Below are positions 7,023-13,507 of a stretch of 13,583 bases of DNA, piece by piece. Below the pieces are notes generated by a model. It made no database searches, was not told the origin of the DNA, and was given only the letters and a program-made list of their open reading frames with translations. The position numbers and the translations under genes were made by a program. The stretch's first letter is position 1; the number at the start of each line of letters is the position of its first letter. Origin of the DNA: an uncultured Ruminococcus sp. (GTDB taxonomy: Bacteria > Bacillota > Clostridia > Oscillospirales > CAG-272); the NCBI GenBank assembly GCA_902783755.1, contig CACZSC010000031.1:1-13583 (forward strand). Reading direction: 5' to 3'.

Positions 7023-8348
7023 TCATTCCCCGTCTTCTCCCTTTTCCGTTCTCGGCTTCAGCTTGTCGAAGATGGAGTTTTCCTTGTATTTCGCCAGCTG
7101 CTCGTGGAACAGCTGCCTCATTATCACCGTGCATTCGTCGGCGTTGGCCTCCCCTTTCACGATATCCTCCGCGAAGGCCATGCAGGTGGGTGCACCGCAG
7201 GATCCGCAGTCTATCATGGGAAGGTTCTCGGCGATGGAATATATGTCCTTCATCATGCGCCGCGCGGTCCTGAAATCCTCGGACAGCGGATTGTAGGGCT
7301 GGTATTCCACCACGTTCTCGTTGAAGAACTCGTCCGGTATCCACTGGCTCGCGGGCCTGTTGGGGGATACGGGCAGGTATCTCTTGAGAGTCTGGAGCCT
7401 TGCCTGGGCTATATAGGCGTTGGCCACGGTCATGGCCCCGCCCACGCATCCGCCGTTGCAGGCGTTCAGCTCCACGAAGTCTATGTTCTTTATGTCCTCG
7501 TTGTCTATCTGGTCCAGCACCCGGATGCAGTTCTCTATGCCGTCGGCCGCCAGATAGCGCTCGTTGAAGGTGGCGGTTGATTCGCCGCCGGTGGAGGCCC
7601 AGCCTATGCCGATCATGCCGGCCTCTGTGCTCTCCTCGGGCTCTTCCTTCATCTTGTTCATCACGTCGACCAGCCTGAAGTACACGTCGCGGATGGACAC
7701 CACCGCGTCTATGTAGTTCCGGTCCCCCGCGAAGTTGTTCTTCACGTAGCTGACCTTGGCGGGACACGGGGATATGAACACCACCCCGATGTCGCTGTCG
7801 GAAAGCTCGGGATGCTCCTCCTTCGCCTTCTTCCTGGCCTGGTGCGCCGCTATGTCCACCGGGGGCAGGATGGGCATGATGTTGTCGCAGAGGGACGGGA
7901 AGTTCATGCTGATCATCCTGACTATCGCCGGGCAGGCGGAGCTTATGATGGGTTTCTTTATGTCTTTCCTCTTGAGGTACTGCCTCGTGTAGGCGGATAC
8001 AAGCTCTGCGGCGCAGGCCACTTCGTACACCTCGTCGAAGCCGATCTGCTTCAGTCCCCTGAGGATATAGCCGATGTTCTCCATGTTGTCGAACTGGCCG
8101 TAGAGGGACGGGGCCGGCAGGGCTATGGTATATCTGAAGTTCTCTATGACCGACAGGTCGTCGTTCACGGATCTCTTCGCCTTGTAGGGGCATACCTTGA
8201 TGCATTCCCCGCAGTCTATGCATCTGTCCTTGCTTATGACGGCGTGGCCGTCCCGGATCCTTATGGCCTCCGTGGGGCAGCGCTTGAGACAGGTGGTGCA
8301 GCCCTTGCACTTTTCAAGCTCAAGAGACACCGAGTGATTGTATGCCAT
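7023..8348 (-). CDS. HydS-like putative sensory [FeFe]-hydrogenase-domain protein with multiple Fe-S clusters
   Basis: 441 residues. An N-terminal 2x[4Fe-4S] ferredoxin domain (C14/C17/C20/C24 and C43/C46/C49/C53) precedes a hydrogenase large-subunit domain (about 70-325). A C-terminal 4Fe-4S module of the AcsC/RsxB type follows (CGSCGAPTC at 381-389, plus C406). All four H-cluster cysteines are kept: C139 (SSACP), C195 (SPCPAK), C297 and C301 (NACNGGC). Catalytic residues are changed: the proton-relay Cys of L1 is Ala138, L2 Met and Glu are Ser193 and Tyr201, and L3 Met is Asn295. Such changes are known for sensory (HydS-like, group C/D) hydrogenases thought to detect H2 or redox state. Unlike many of them it has no PAS domain, which suggests it signals through the neighbouring ATPase and DRTGG proteins. 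GGAGG is 8 bases from the ATG. Confidence is high for the domains and moderate for the sensor role. Confidence 0.88.
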   Translation of the reverse strand: MAYNHSVSLELEKCKGCTTCLKRCPTEAIRIRDGHAVISKDRCIDCGECIKVCPYKAKRSVNDDLSVIENFRYTIALPAPSLYGQFDNMENIGYILRGLKQIGFDEVYEVACAAELVSAYTRQYLKRKDIKKPIISSACPAIVRMISMNFPSLCDNIMPILPPVDIAAHQARKKAKEEHPELSDSDIGVVFISPCPAKVSYVKNNFAGDRNYIDAVVSIRDVYFRLVDVMNKMKEEPEESTEAGMIGIGWASTGGESTATFNERYLAADGIENCIRVLDQIDNEDIKNIDFVELNACNGGCVGGAMTVANAYIAQARLQTLKRYLPVSPNRPASQWIPDEFFNENVVEYQPYNPLSEDFRTARRMMKDIYSIAENLPMIDCGSCGAPTCMAFAEDIVKGEANADECTVIMRQLFHEQLAKYKENSIFDKLKPRTEKGEDGE

Positions 8349-8373
8349 GGGGCTGTCCTCCTTCCGGGGATTT

Positions 8374-8796
8374 TTACAGGTTCACTTTCATTGTGATGGT
8401 GGTGCCGACTCCCAGGACCGTGTCGATCTTCATGTCGTCCGTATATTTCTTCATATTCGGAAGACCCATGCCGGCGCCGAAGCCCAGCGCCCTGATGTTG
8501 TCCTTCGCCGTGGAATACCCTTCCTGCATGGCGAGGTCTATGTCCGGGATGCCGGGACCCTGGTCCTTCAGTATTATGGTTATGGCGTCGTCGTCCACCT
8601 CAACGTCGGCCACACCGCCGTTGGCGTGTATGACCATGTTGATCTCGCCTTCGTACATGGCGATGGACACTTTTCTTATGATCTCGGGAGGCATGCCCAG
8701 CTGGCGCAGGCTGCGCTTCACGCTGTGGGAAGCCTGGCCGGCGGACTCGAAGTTCTCGCCGTCCACGTCATAGTGGAGCCTGATGGTCTCAGACAT
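8374..8796 (-). CDS. RsbW/SpoIIAB-like GHKL serine-kinase-type ATPase
   Basis: A 140-residue single-domain ATPase of the anti-sigma-factor kinase size class. Motifs: N-box YEGEINMVIHA (48-58, with E49, E51 and N53), G1 box DQGPGIP (78-84) and G2 region GFGAGMGLPN (105-114). Family members bind a sigma factor and phosphorylate an anti-anti-sigma protein on Ser/Thr. No sigma factor, STAS-domain protein or PP2C phosphatase is encoded in this window, so its target is more likely one of the operon's own proteins. Its start overlaps the end of the upstream DRTGG gene by 8 bases, with GAGG 6 bases upstream, implying paired synthesis. It directly precedes the HydS-like gene, and I infer it is that sensor's output partner. 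Confidence 0.87.
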   Translation of the reverse strand: MSETIRLHYDVDGENFESAGQASHSVKRSLRQLGMPPEIIRKVSIAMYEGEINMVIHANGGVADVEVDDDAITIILKDQGPGIPDIDLAMQEGYSTAKDNIRALGFGAGMGLPNMKKYTDDMKIDTVLGVGTTITMKVNL

Positions 8797-9142
8797 CTTC
8801 CACCTCGCGGCCGAGACCTGCGTAATACAGTATCCCGCTGGCTTCGTATGCCCGGTTCGCCGATCTCATGACGGCGATGCCGCTCTCCCTCGCCAGCTCT
8901 ATCATCTCCTCGGAGGGAGCCTTGTTCCTGACGAACACGATGCATACCATGTCCATCATGCTGGCCGTGCGTATGACCTGGGGGTTCACGAGTCCGGTGA
9001 GAAGGACACCCTGGTCCTTCACGAATGCCAGGACGTCGCTCATAAGGTCGCTGACGCAGGCGGCGTAGACTTCCTCGTCCAGCATGTCTTCCCCGCACAG
9101 CAGTTCAGCGTCCAGAAGTTCCCTGATGTCTCCGATCTTCAT
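8789..9142 (-). CDS. Small stand-alone DRTGG-domain protein (second copy)
   Basis: A 117-residue single-domain protein. It begins MKIGDIRELLDAELLCG and continues with alternating strands and helices (GVLLTGLVN, MVCIVFVRN, GIAVMRSAN, GILYYAGL), a pattern of small DRTGG-family proteins in hydrogenase operons. It shares the overall layout of the gene at 6657-6995 but little direct identity, so the two are diverged relatives and not a recent duplication. The SD (GAGGTG, 8 bases spacing) supports the ATG at 9142. It starts 29 bases after hydC and overlaps the RsbW-like gene by 8 bases. I infer that it is a regulatory ligand-binding or docking protein; its ligand is unknown. Confidence 0.75.
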   Translation of the reverse strand: MKIGDIRELLDAELLCGEDMLDEEVYAACVSDLMSDVLAFVKDQGVLLTGLVNPQVIRTASMMDMVCIVFVRNKAPSEEMIELARESGIAVMRSANRAYEASGILYYAGLGREVEDV

Positions 9143-9171
9143 CGACTTTTCACCTCAGATAAAATATTTGG

Positions 9172-9666
9172 TTATCTGTACTTCTTGATGATCCCTTCGA
9201 CCATGGAGGGCTCGAGTCTTCCGTAGACTTCGTCACCGACGGTCATGACGGGAGCAAGTCCGCATGCGCCGAGGCATCTTGTGGCGTCAAGGCTGAACTT
9301 GAGGTCTTCGGTGATACCGCCGGCCGGGATGCCCAGCACGTCCTGGAGCTTGTCCATGATCTTGCCGGAACCCTTTACGTAGCAGGCGGTGCCGAGGCAT
9401 ACGTTGACCGGATGCTCGCCCTTCGGGTTGAGAAGGAACATGGAATAGAAAGTGACGACGCCGTATACTTCCGAGAAGGGCTTTCCGAGTCCCTCGGCGA
9501 TCCAGTGCTGCACTTCCGTGGGAAGATATCCGTAAATATCCTGGGCTGCCTGAAGCACGGGCATCATGGCGCCGTCCTTGCCCCTGTACTCCTCGATGAG
9601 CTTGTCGAGCTGTGCCTTCTGCTCCGGTGTGCCTTTGAACGGAACGGATGTCATGGGTTTCTTCAT
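9172..9666 (-). CDS. hydC: NuoE-like HydC, thioredoxin-fold [2Fe-2S] hydrogenase subunit
   Basis: A 164-residue NuoE family protein: an N-terminal helical bundle (about 1-80) followed by a thioredoxin-like 2Fe-2S domain with all four ligands (C90 and C95 in CLGTAC, C131 and C135 in CLGAC). In HydABC and NADH dehydrogenases this subunit binds next to the FMN subunit and holds the N1a-type cluster. I chose the ATG at 9666 because GGAGG lies 8 bases upstream; a longer frame reaching 9726 begins with a basic stretch unlike the family and has no such signal. It is separated from hydB and hydA by six signalling genes but uses the same ATC-rich isoleucine codons. It follows the Mrp gene after a 60-base gap. 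Confidence 0.93.
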   Translation of the reverse strand: MKKPMTSVPFKGTPEQKAQLDKLIEEYRGKDGAMMPVLQAAQDIYGYLPTEVQHWIAEGLGKPFSEVYGVVTFYSMFLLNPKGEHPVNVCLGTACYVKGSGKIMDKLQDVLGIPAGGITEDLKFSLDATRCLGACGLAPVMTVGDEVYGRLEPSMVEGIIKKYR

Positions 9667-9726
9667 TTTGTCTTCCTCCGAATATGTTGATTTCAGATTT
9701 TTCTTTTTTGATCTATGTCTCCGCAA

Positions 9727-10560
9727 TCACTGATTGCAGGCTTTCTCGACCTCGTCGGCCGCGTTTTCCATGTAATCGTTCTCCATGAGCTCTATCACTC
9801 CCCTGTCCACCAGGGACGAGAGGCGGGGATCCATGGGGATCCTGCCCAGGAGCTTAAGGCCGTACTGTCCGCACACAGCCTCGGCCTTCGAATCGCCGAA
9901 GACCTTTATCTCCCGGCCGCAGTCGGGGCATACCGCGTAGGACATGTTCTCCACCAGGCCTATGACCGGTATGTTCATCATGGAGGCCATGTTGATGGCC
10001 TTGCCCACTATCATGGACACCAGGTCCTGTGGGGTGGTGACGACGATTATGCCGTCCAGCTTTATGGACTGGAATATGGTGAGGGGCACGTCGCCGGTGC
10101 CGGGGGGACAGTCGATGATCATGTAGTCTATGTCGCCCCAGGCCACGCCGGACCAGAACTGCTTCACGGTACCGTTGATGACCGGGCCTCTCCACACCAC
10201 GGGGGCGTCGTCCTCTTCCAGCAGGGGATTCAGGGATATGAGCTTTATGCCGGTCTTTGTCTCAAGGGGGATCATGTCGTTGCCGTCGGAATATATGGTG
10301 CCGTTGGTCCCGAAGGCCTTCGGGATCGAGGGCCCTGTTATGTCCGCGTCCATGATGGCGACCTTGTTGTCCCGCCTCTGCAGGACCACCGCCAGCATGG
10401 ATGCCACGATGCTCTTTCCTACTCCGCCCTTGCCGGAGATCACGCCTATTACGTGCTTTATTTCTGACTGGCTGTTCTGGGGGTCGAACTGCGGTTCTCT
10501 CGATGAGCAGTTGGCCGAACAGGTTGAACAGTCATGGGTGCATTCGCTGTTTTCAGCCAT
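9727..10560 (-). CDS. mrp: Mrp/NBP35-type Fe-S cluster carrier P-loop ATPase
   Basis: A 277-residue cytoplasmic P-loop NTPase of the Mrp/ApbC/NBP35 family, which binds and hands over 4Fe-4S clusters. The N-terminus has a Cys cluster C7-x3-C11-x2-C14-x3-C18, resembling the NBP35 N-terminal site. Then come the deviant Walker A SGKGGVGKS (42-50), DADITGPS (71-78), Walker B-like IIDCPPGTGD (148-157) and the CxxC pair C211/C214, which bridges the dimer in this family. SD AAAGGA is 7 bases from the ATG. It is the first gene of the operon, about 34 bases after the predicted transcription start. Given the many Fe-S clusters encoded downstream, dedicated cluster delivery to the hydrogenase or sensor is plausible. 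General housekeeping is the alternative. Confidence 0.92.
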   Translation of the reverse strand: MAENSECTHDCSTCSANCSSREPQFDPQNSQSEIKHVIGVISGKGGVGKSIVASMLAVVLQRRDNKVAIMDADITGPSIPKAFGTNGTIYSDGNDMIPLETKTGIKLISLNPLLEEDDAPVVWRGPVINGTVKQFWSGVAWGDIDYMIIDCPPGTGDVPLTIFQSIKLDGIIVVTTPQDLVSMIVGKAINMASMMNIPVIGLVENMSYAVCPDCGREIKVFGDSKAEAVCGQYGLKLLGRIPMDPRLSSLVDRGVIELMENDYMENAADEVEKACNQ

Positions 10561-10600
10561 GTTTTATTCCTTTCGCGGTCGGTGATTCTCAAACCGATTA

Positions 10601-10629
10601 ATTATATCTCAAAACCCCCGCAAATTCAA
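10601..10629 (-). promoter_or_regulatory. Sigma-A-type promoter of the hydrogenase operon
   Basis: Read on the minus strand: -35 TTGAAT (10624-10629), a 17-base spacer, and -10 TATAAT (10601-10606), a perfect -10 with ideal spacing. Predicted transcription would begin near 10594, giving a leader of about 34 bases to the Mrp start codon. No other pair this good is seen upstream of any other gene in the window. A single TTGTTAA half-site resembling a Rex half-operator lies just upstream (10639-10645), but its partner half is missing. Confidence 0.75.
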
Positions 10630-10656
10630 CTGGTTGGCTTAACAAAGTAGGGGGTT
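10613..10656. repeat. Inverted repeat around the operon -35 element
   Basis: AACCCCC at 10613-10619 is repeated inverted as GGGGGTT at 10650-10656, with 30 bases between that include the -35 box. On the minus strand the second arm is followed by TTTT. It may be an operator-like dyad, or a weak long-loop terminator for the upstream permease-kinase gene, for which no better terminator is visible. The rest of the 10561-10711 gap holds only the promoter and AT-rich sequence. Confidence 0.4.
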
Positions 10657-10711
10657 CAGATACTGAATATTCGTATTTTTTGCACATTTCTGTCTATATA
10701 CGGTAAAAACG

Positions 10712-13492
10712 TCAGTTTCCGCCCTTCCCCAGCACCTCCGCCAGGGTCCGGGTCAGGATCCCGATGTCCACGGGCTTCGCCACATGGGCCTGCATGCCCG
10801 CGTCCTTCGCCGCCTGCACGTCCTCTGCGAAGGCGTTAGCGGTCATTGCCACGATGGGCACCGAGGCCAGGGTCCCGTCCCCGAGGGAGCGGATCTTCCT
10901 TGCCGCCTCGTATCCGTCCATGACGGGCATCTGGATGTCCATCATGACGCAGTCGAAGTGCCCGGGGCCGGAGGATGCCACGGCGTCCACCGCCTCTTTC
11001 CCGTTCCGGGCGGTCTCCACCTCGAACCCCAGCTGTTCCAGGATCATCTTCGCGATCTCCATGTTGATGTCGTTGTCCTCGGCAAGGAGCAGCCTCTTCC
11101 CACTGAAGTCCGGGGCGGGAACCTCACCGGAGGTCTCCCTTTCCGGCGCCGCGGTCTCATCCGCGGGCTTCAGTCCGATGCGGATGATGATCTCGGTCCC
11201 GGATCCCGGGGAGGTCAGCACGTCTATTGTGCCGCCCATGAGGTCCACTATGCTCTTTGTTATGGCCAGTCCCAGGCCCGTGCCCTCGACTCCGCTGTCG
11301 GTGCTGGTGCGCTCCCGCTCGAAGGCGTTGAACATCTTCTCGACGAACTCGGACGACATGCCGATGCCCGTGTCGCGGATCCTGATCTCGTAGGGGACCG
11401 TGTCCCCGCTGCCTGAGCCCTCGCTGACCGAGACGCCTATCTCCCCGCCTTCCGGGGTGAACTTGTAGGCGTTGCTGACCAGGTTCATCAGCACCCGGGT
11501 CAGGTTCTTCCTGTCGCACCATACGAGAGTATGGGAAAGGTCTTCTGTATGGACCCTGAAGTCCATGTTCTTCTGCTCCATCTGCTCACTGAACAGGTCC
11601 CGGACGTCCCCGAACAGGGCCGGAAGGTCCGTGGGCACGTATTCCAGCTCCAGTTTGCCGCTCTCTATGCGGCTCATCTCCAGGATGTCGTTTATGATGT
11701 TCAGAAGATGGCGGCTGGAGGCGTCTATCTTATCGAGATAATCCCTGGTCTTTGAGGGATCCTCCTCCTTCCTTGCCAGGTCCGTGTATCCCATGATGGC
11801 GTTCATGGGGGTCCGGATGTCGTGGCTCATGTTGAACAGGAACCGGCTCTTGGCCAGGCTCCCCTCCACGGCCCTGATCTTCTCCCTCTCGCTGATCTCG
11901 TGCTTTTTCCGGAGCAGGTTCTGTATGTACATCATTATGGCCAGGCCTGCGAACACCAGCACCAGCTGCACGATGCCGCTCCAGGCGAGGGTCCTCTTCA
12001 CCCCCTCGTCAGCGCCCGCGCTTATGAGCTTGGCCGCCCACATGAATGAGGAGTAAAGAAGGAGCGAGAACAGGACGATGCCCGAGGTGGACATGCCCGT
12101 GAACTGGGCCAGGGTGGTCTCGTTCACGGTCCTGAGATAGAATATGAAGCCCAGGAGGCACCAGAGGGCCAGCAAAAGGAAGGCCTCGCTGCCCATGGTC
12201 TCGATAGCCGTCAGCCTGGGGACCAGCTGCACTATGCCGAAGATCACCGAGATGACGGTCCCCGCCATGCCCGTTATCTTCGCGGCCCGGCTGCCCTCCG
12301 TCTTTCCCGCCTTGAAGGCGGCGGCGGAGGTGTATCCGAAGCCCACTATGGCTCCGAAGGAGGTCAGGTCCACGAACCAGTTCAGGGTGTTGCGACCGAA
12401 GAGGGACAGGACCACCGATATTATCATTATGAAGATTATGCTGTATTTCGTCTGTGTGAACTTCGGGGAGAGTATCCTGTCCTCCGCCATGGTGGAAAGG
12501 ACCCTCATGGCGGCGCGGTACGCCCCGATTATGCCGGTGAAGATTGCGGCCAGGGCCGCGACGGCGATGATGACCAGCCCGGGCGTGCCCATGTATTCCG
12601 CTGCTGCCCGGAACGTGGGGACGGAGACCGTCCCGCTGAGGTTCTCAAGATCGGCGAGATACGCGCCCCAGTCCGCGTATCCGTCGGGCACGAAGGATAT
12701 GCCGACGACGGCCATGGCGCCGTATAAGACGAGGGCCGCTGCAATGGCGAGGAACAGTATCCCACTCGTCTTTTTCACGTGGAACCTGAAGTGGGCCGTG
12801 TCGAAAGACACGGTCTCGAATCCCACGAAGGCCCAGGGGGCCAGGATCACGATGGTCAGCACGGCATAGGCGGGGTTCAGTCCCATGGTGCCGAAGGAGT
12901 GGCTCCAGCTGCCGCCCGTGACGTGAGGTATGCAGATCACGGCCACCGCCAGCACTCCCGCCAGCATCACGAAGGAAAGGACCGTGAAGAGCCTCTGCAG
13001 AAACTTCTTCGCGAATATGAACAGCAGTCCGATCCCCGCGAAGGCAGCCAGGGAGATCAGCACTTCCACGAGATATATCTCATTCCCGGCGATATTGTAG
13101 TGGAGCTCCGGCGCCGCCACCCCGTTGAGCACCGTCCTCACGACGATGAAAAGAGCCGTGCCGTTGAGGAAGACGATGGTGAGGTATGAAAGGCACAGGA
13201 ACCAGGACGAAAGGAACGCGTGGTCCCGGCCGAAAGCCTGTTTCGTGTAGGAATAGACTCCTCCGGTCTGGGGGTTACGCCTCATGAGATAGGAGAAGTT
13301 GTACGCTATGACCAGCATGACGGCGGTGCCCAGGGCCAGTGATATGAGGGTGCCGGCCGGCCCCGCCACCGGCAGGAACGTGGTGCCGGGCATGACGAAG
13401 GCGCCCCACCCCACCATGACGCCCAGGGCCATGGCGAACACGTCCGCTTTTGACAGATATCTGTCAAGTCCTTTTCTCTGCTGTGTGTCCAA
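10712..13492 (-). CDS. APC-family permease fused to hybrid histidine kinase
   Basis: A 926-residue membrane protein. Residues about 15-525 form an APC-superfamily transporter with roughly 13-14 hydrophobic segments; the TM1 glycine motif GWGAFVMPG (28-36) and the TM6-region GFETV (224-228) match amino-acid permeases. A short charged helix (528-550) links to a DHp domain with H-box MSHDIRTP (phospho-accepting H557). Next is the ATPase domain (N670/N674, DTGIGM at 707-712, GTGLGL at 737-742). The C-terminal receiver has D806, phospho-acceptor D852 (MMDIQMP), T884 and K906. No output domain follows, so phosphate presumably passes to a separate protein or the receiver tunes the kinase. The inferred role is sensing, possibly coupled to uptake, of an amino acid or related solute. 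The start is TTG. It is a separate unit 151 bases upstream of the hydrogenase operon; a functional link is unproven. Confidence 0.9.
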   Translation of the reverse strand: MDTQQRKGLDRYLSKADVFAMALGVMVGWGAFVMPGTTFLPVAGPAGTLISLALGTAVMLVIAYNFSYLMRRNPQTGGVYSYTKQAFGRDHAFLSSWFLCLSYLTIVFLNGTALFIVVRTVLNGVAAPELHYNIAGNEIYLVEVLISLAAFAGIGLLFIFAKKFLQRLFTVLSFVMLAGVLAVAVICIPHVTGGSWSHSFGTMGLNPAYAVLTIVILAPWAFVGFETVSFDTAHFRFHVKKTSGILFLAIAAALVLYGAMAVVGISFVPDGYADWGAYLADLENLSGTVSVPTFRAAAEYMGTPGLVIIAVAALAAIFTGIIGAYRAAMRVLSTMAEDRILSPKFTQTKYSIIFIMIISVVLSLFGRNTLNWFVDLTSFGAIVGFGYTSAAAFKAGKTEGSRAAKITGMAGTVISVIFGIVQLVPRLTAIETMGSEAFLLLALWCLLGFIFYLRTVNETTLAQFTGMSTSGIVLFSLLLYSSFMWAAKLISAGADEGVKRTLAWSGIVQLVLVFAGLAIMMYIQNLLRKKHEISEREKIRAVEGSLAKSRFLFNMSHDIRTPMNAIMGYTDLARKEEDPSKTRDYLDKIDASSRHLLNIINDILEMSRIESGKLELEYVPTDLPALFGDVRDLFSEQMEQKNMDFRVHTEDLSHTLVWCDRKNLTRVLMNLVSNAYKFTPEGGEIGVSVSEGSGSGDTVPYEIRIRDTGIGMSSEFVEKMFNAFERERTSTDSGVEGTGLGLAITKSIVDLMGGTIDVLTSPGSGTEIIIRIGLKPADETAAPERETSGEVPAPDFSGKRLLLAEDNDINMEIAKMILEQLGFEVETARNGKEAVDAVASSGPGHFDCVMMDIQMPVMDGYEAARKIRSLGDGTLASVPIVAMTANAFAEDVQAAKDAGMQAHVAKPVDIGILTRTLAEVLGKGGN
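13450..13467. repeat. 18-bp perfect palindrome inside the permease-kinase start
   Basis: TTGACAGATATCTGTCAA is exactly its own reverse complement. It covers codons for LDRYLS, about 26-43 bases after the TTG start. It could be an intragenic operator (TGACA-N6-TGTCA layout) or an early hairpin in the mRNA. A chance origin is possible: roughly one such site per 260 kb is expected in random sequence. Confidence 0.6.
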
Positions 13493-13500
13493 TCAGTCTT

Positions 13501-13507
13501 CCTCCTT
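13501..13507 (-). promoter_or_regulatory. Strong Shine-Dalgarno fixing a TTG start codon
   Basis: AAGGAGG on the minus strand lies 8 bases before TTG at 13492. The first in-frame ATG is codon 21, already inside TM1, so the TTG is the likely start of the permease-kinase. The 76 bases upstream to the window edge show no clear promoter. Confidence 0.75.

Noticed and set aside
6985..8310. 441-codon minus-strand frame overlapping the HydS-like gene
   Set aside because: It is the other reading frame of the HydS-like gene; its translation is Arg/Gly/His-rich low-complexity typical of out-of-frame high-GC sequence, while the chosen frame has all Fe-S motifs.
9667..9726. Longer HydC start at 9726
   Set aside because: The added residues are a basic stretch unlike NuoE proteins, and the ATG at 9666 has GGAGG at ideal spacing.
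9715..10467. 250-codon plus-strand frame opposite the Mrp gene
   Set aside because: It is rich in His/Gly/Val without a domain; the opposite strand has intact Walker and CxxC motifs.
10624..10645. Rex operator at the operon promoter
   Set aside because: Only one half (TTGTTAA on the minus strand, 10639-10645) is present; the expected inverted partner at 4 to 6 bases distance does not match.
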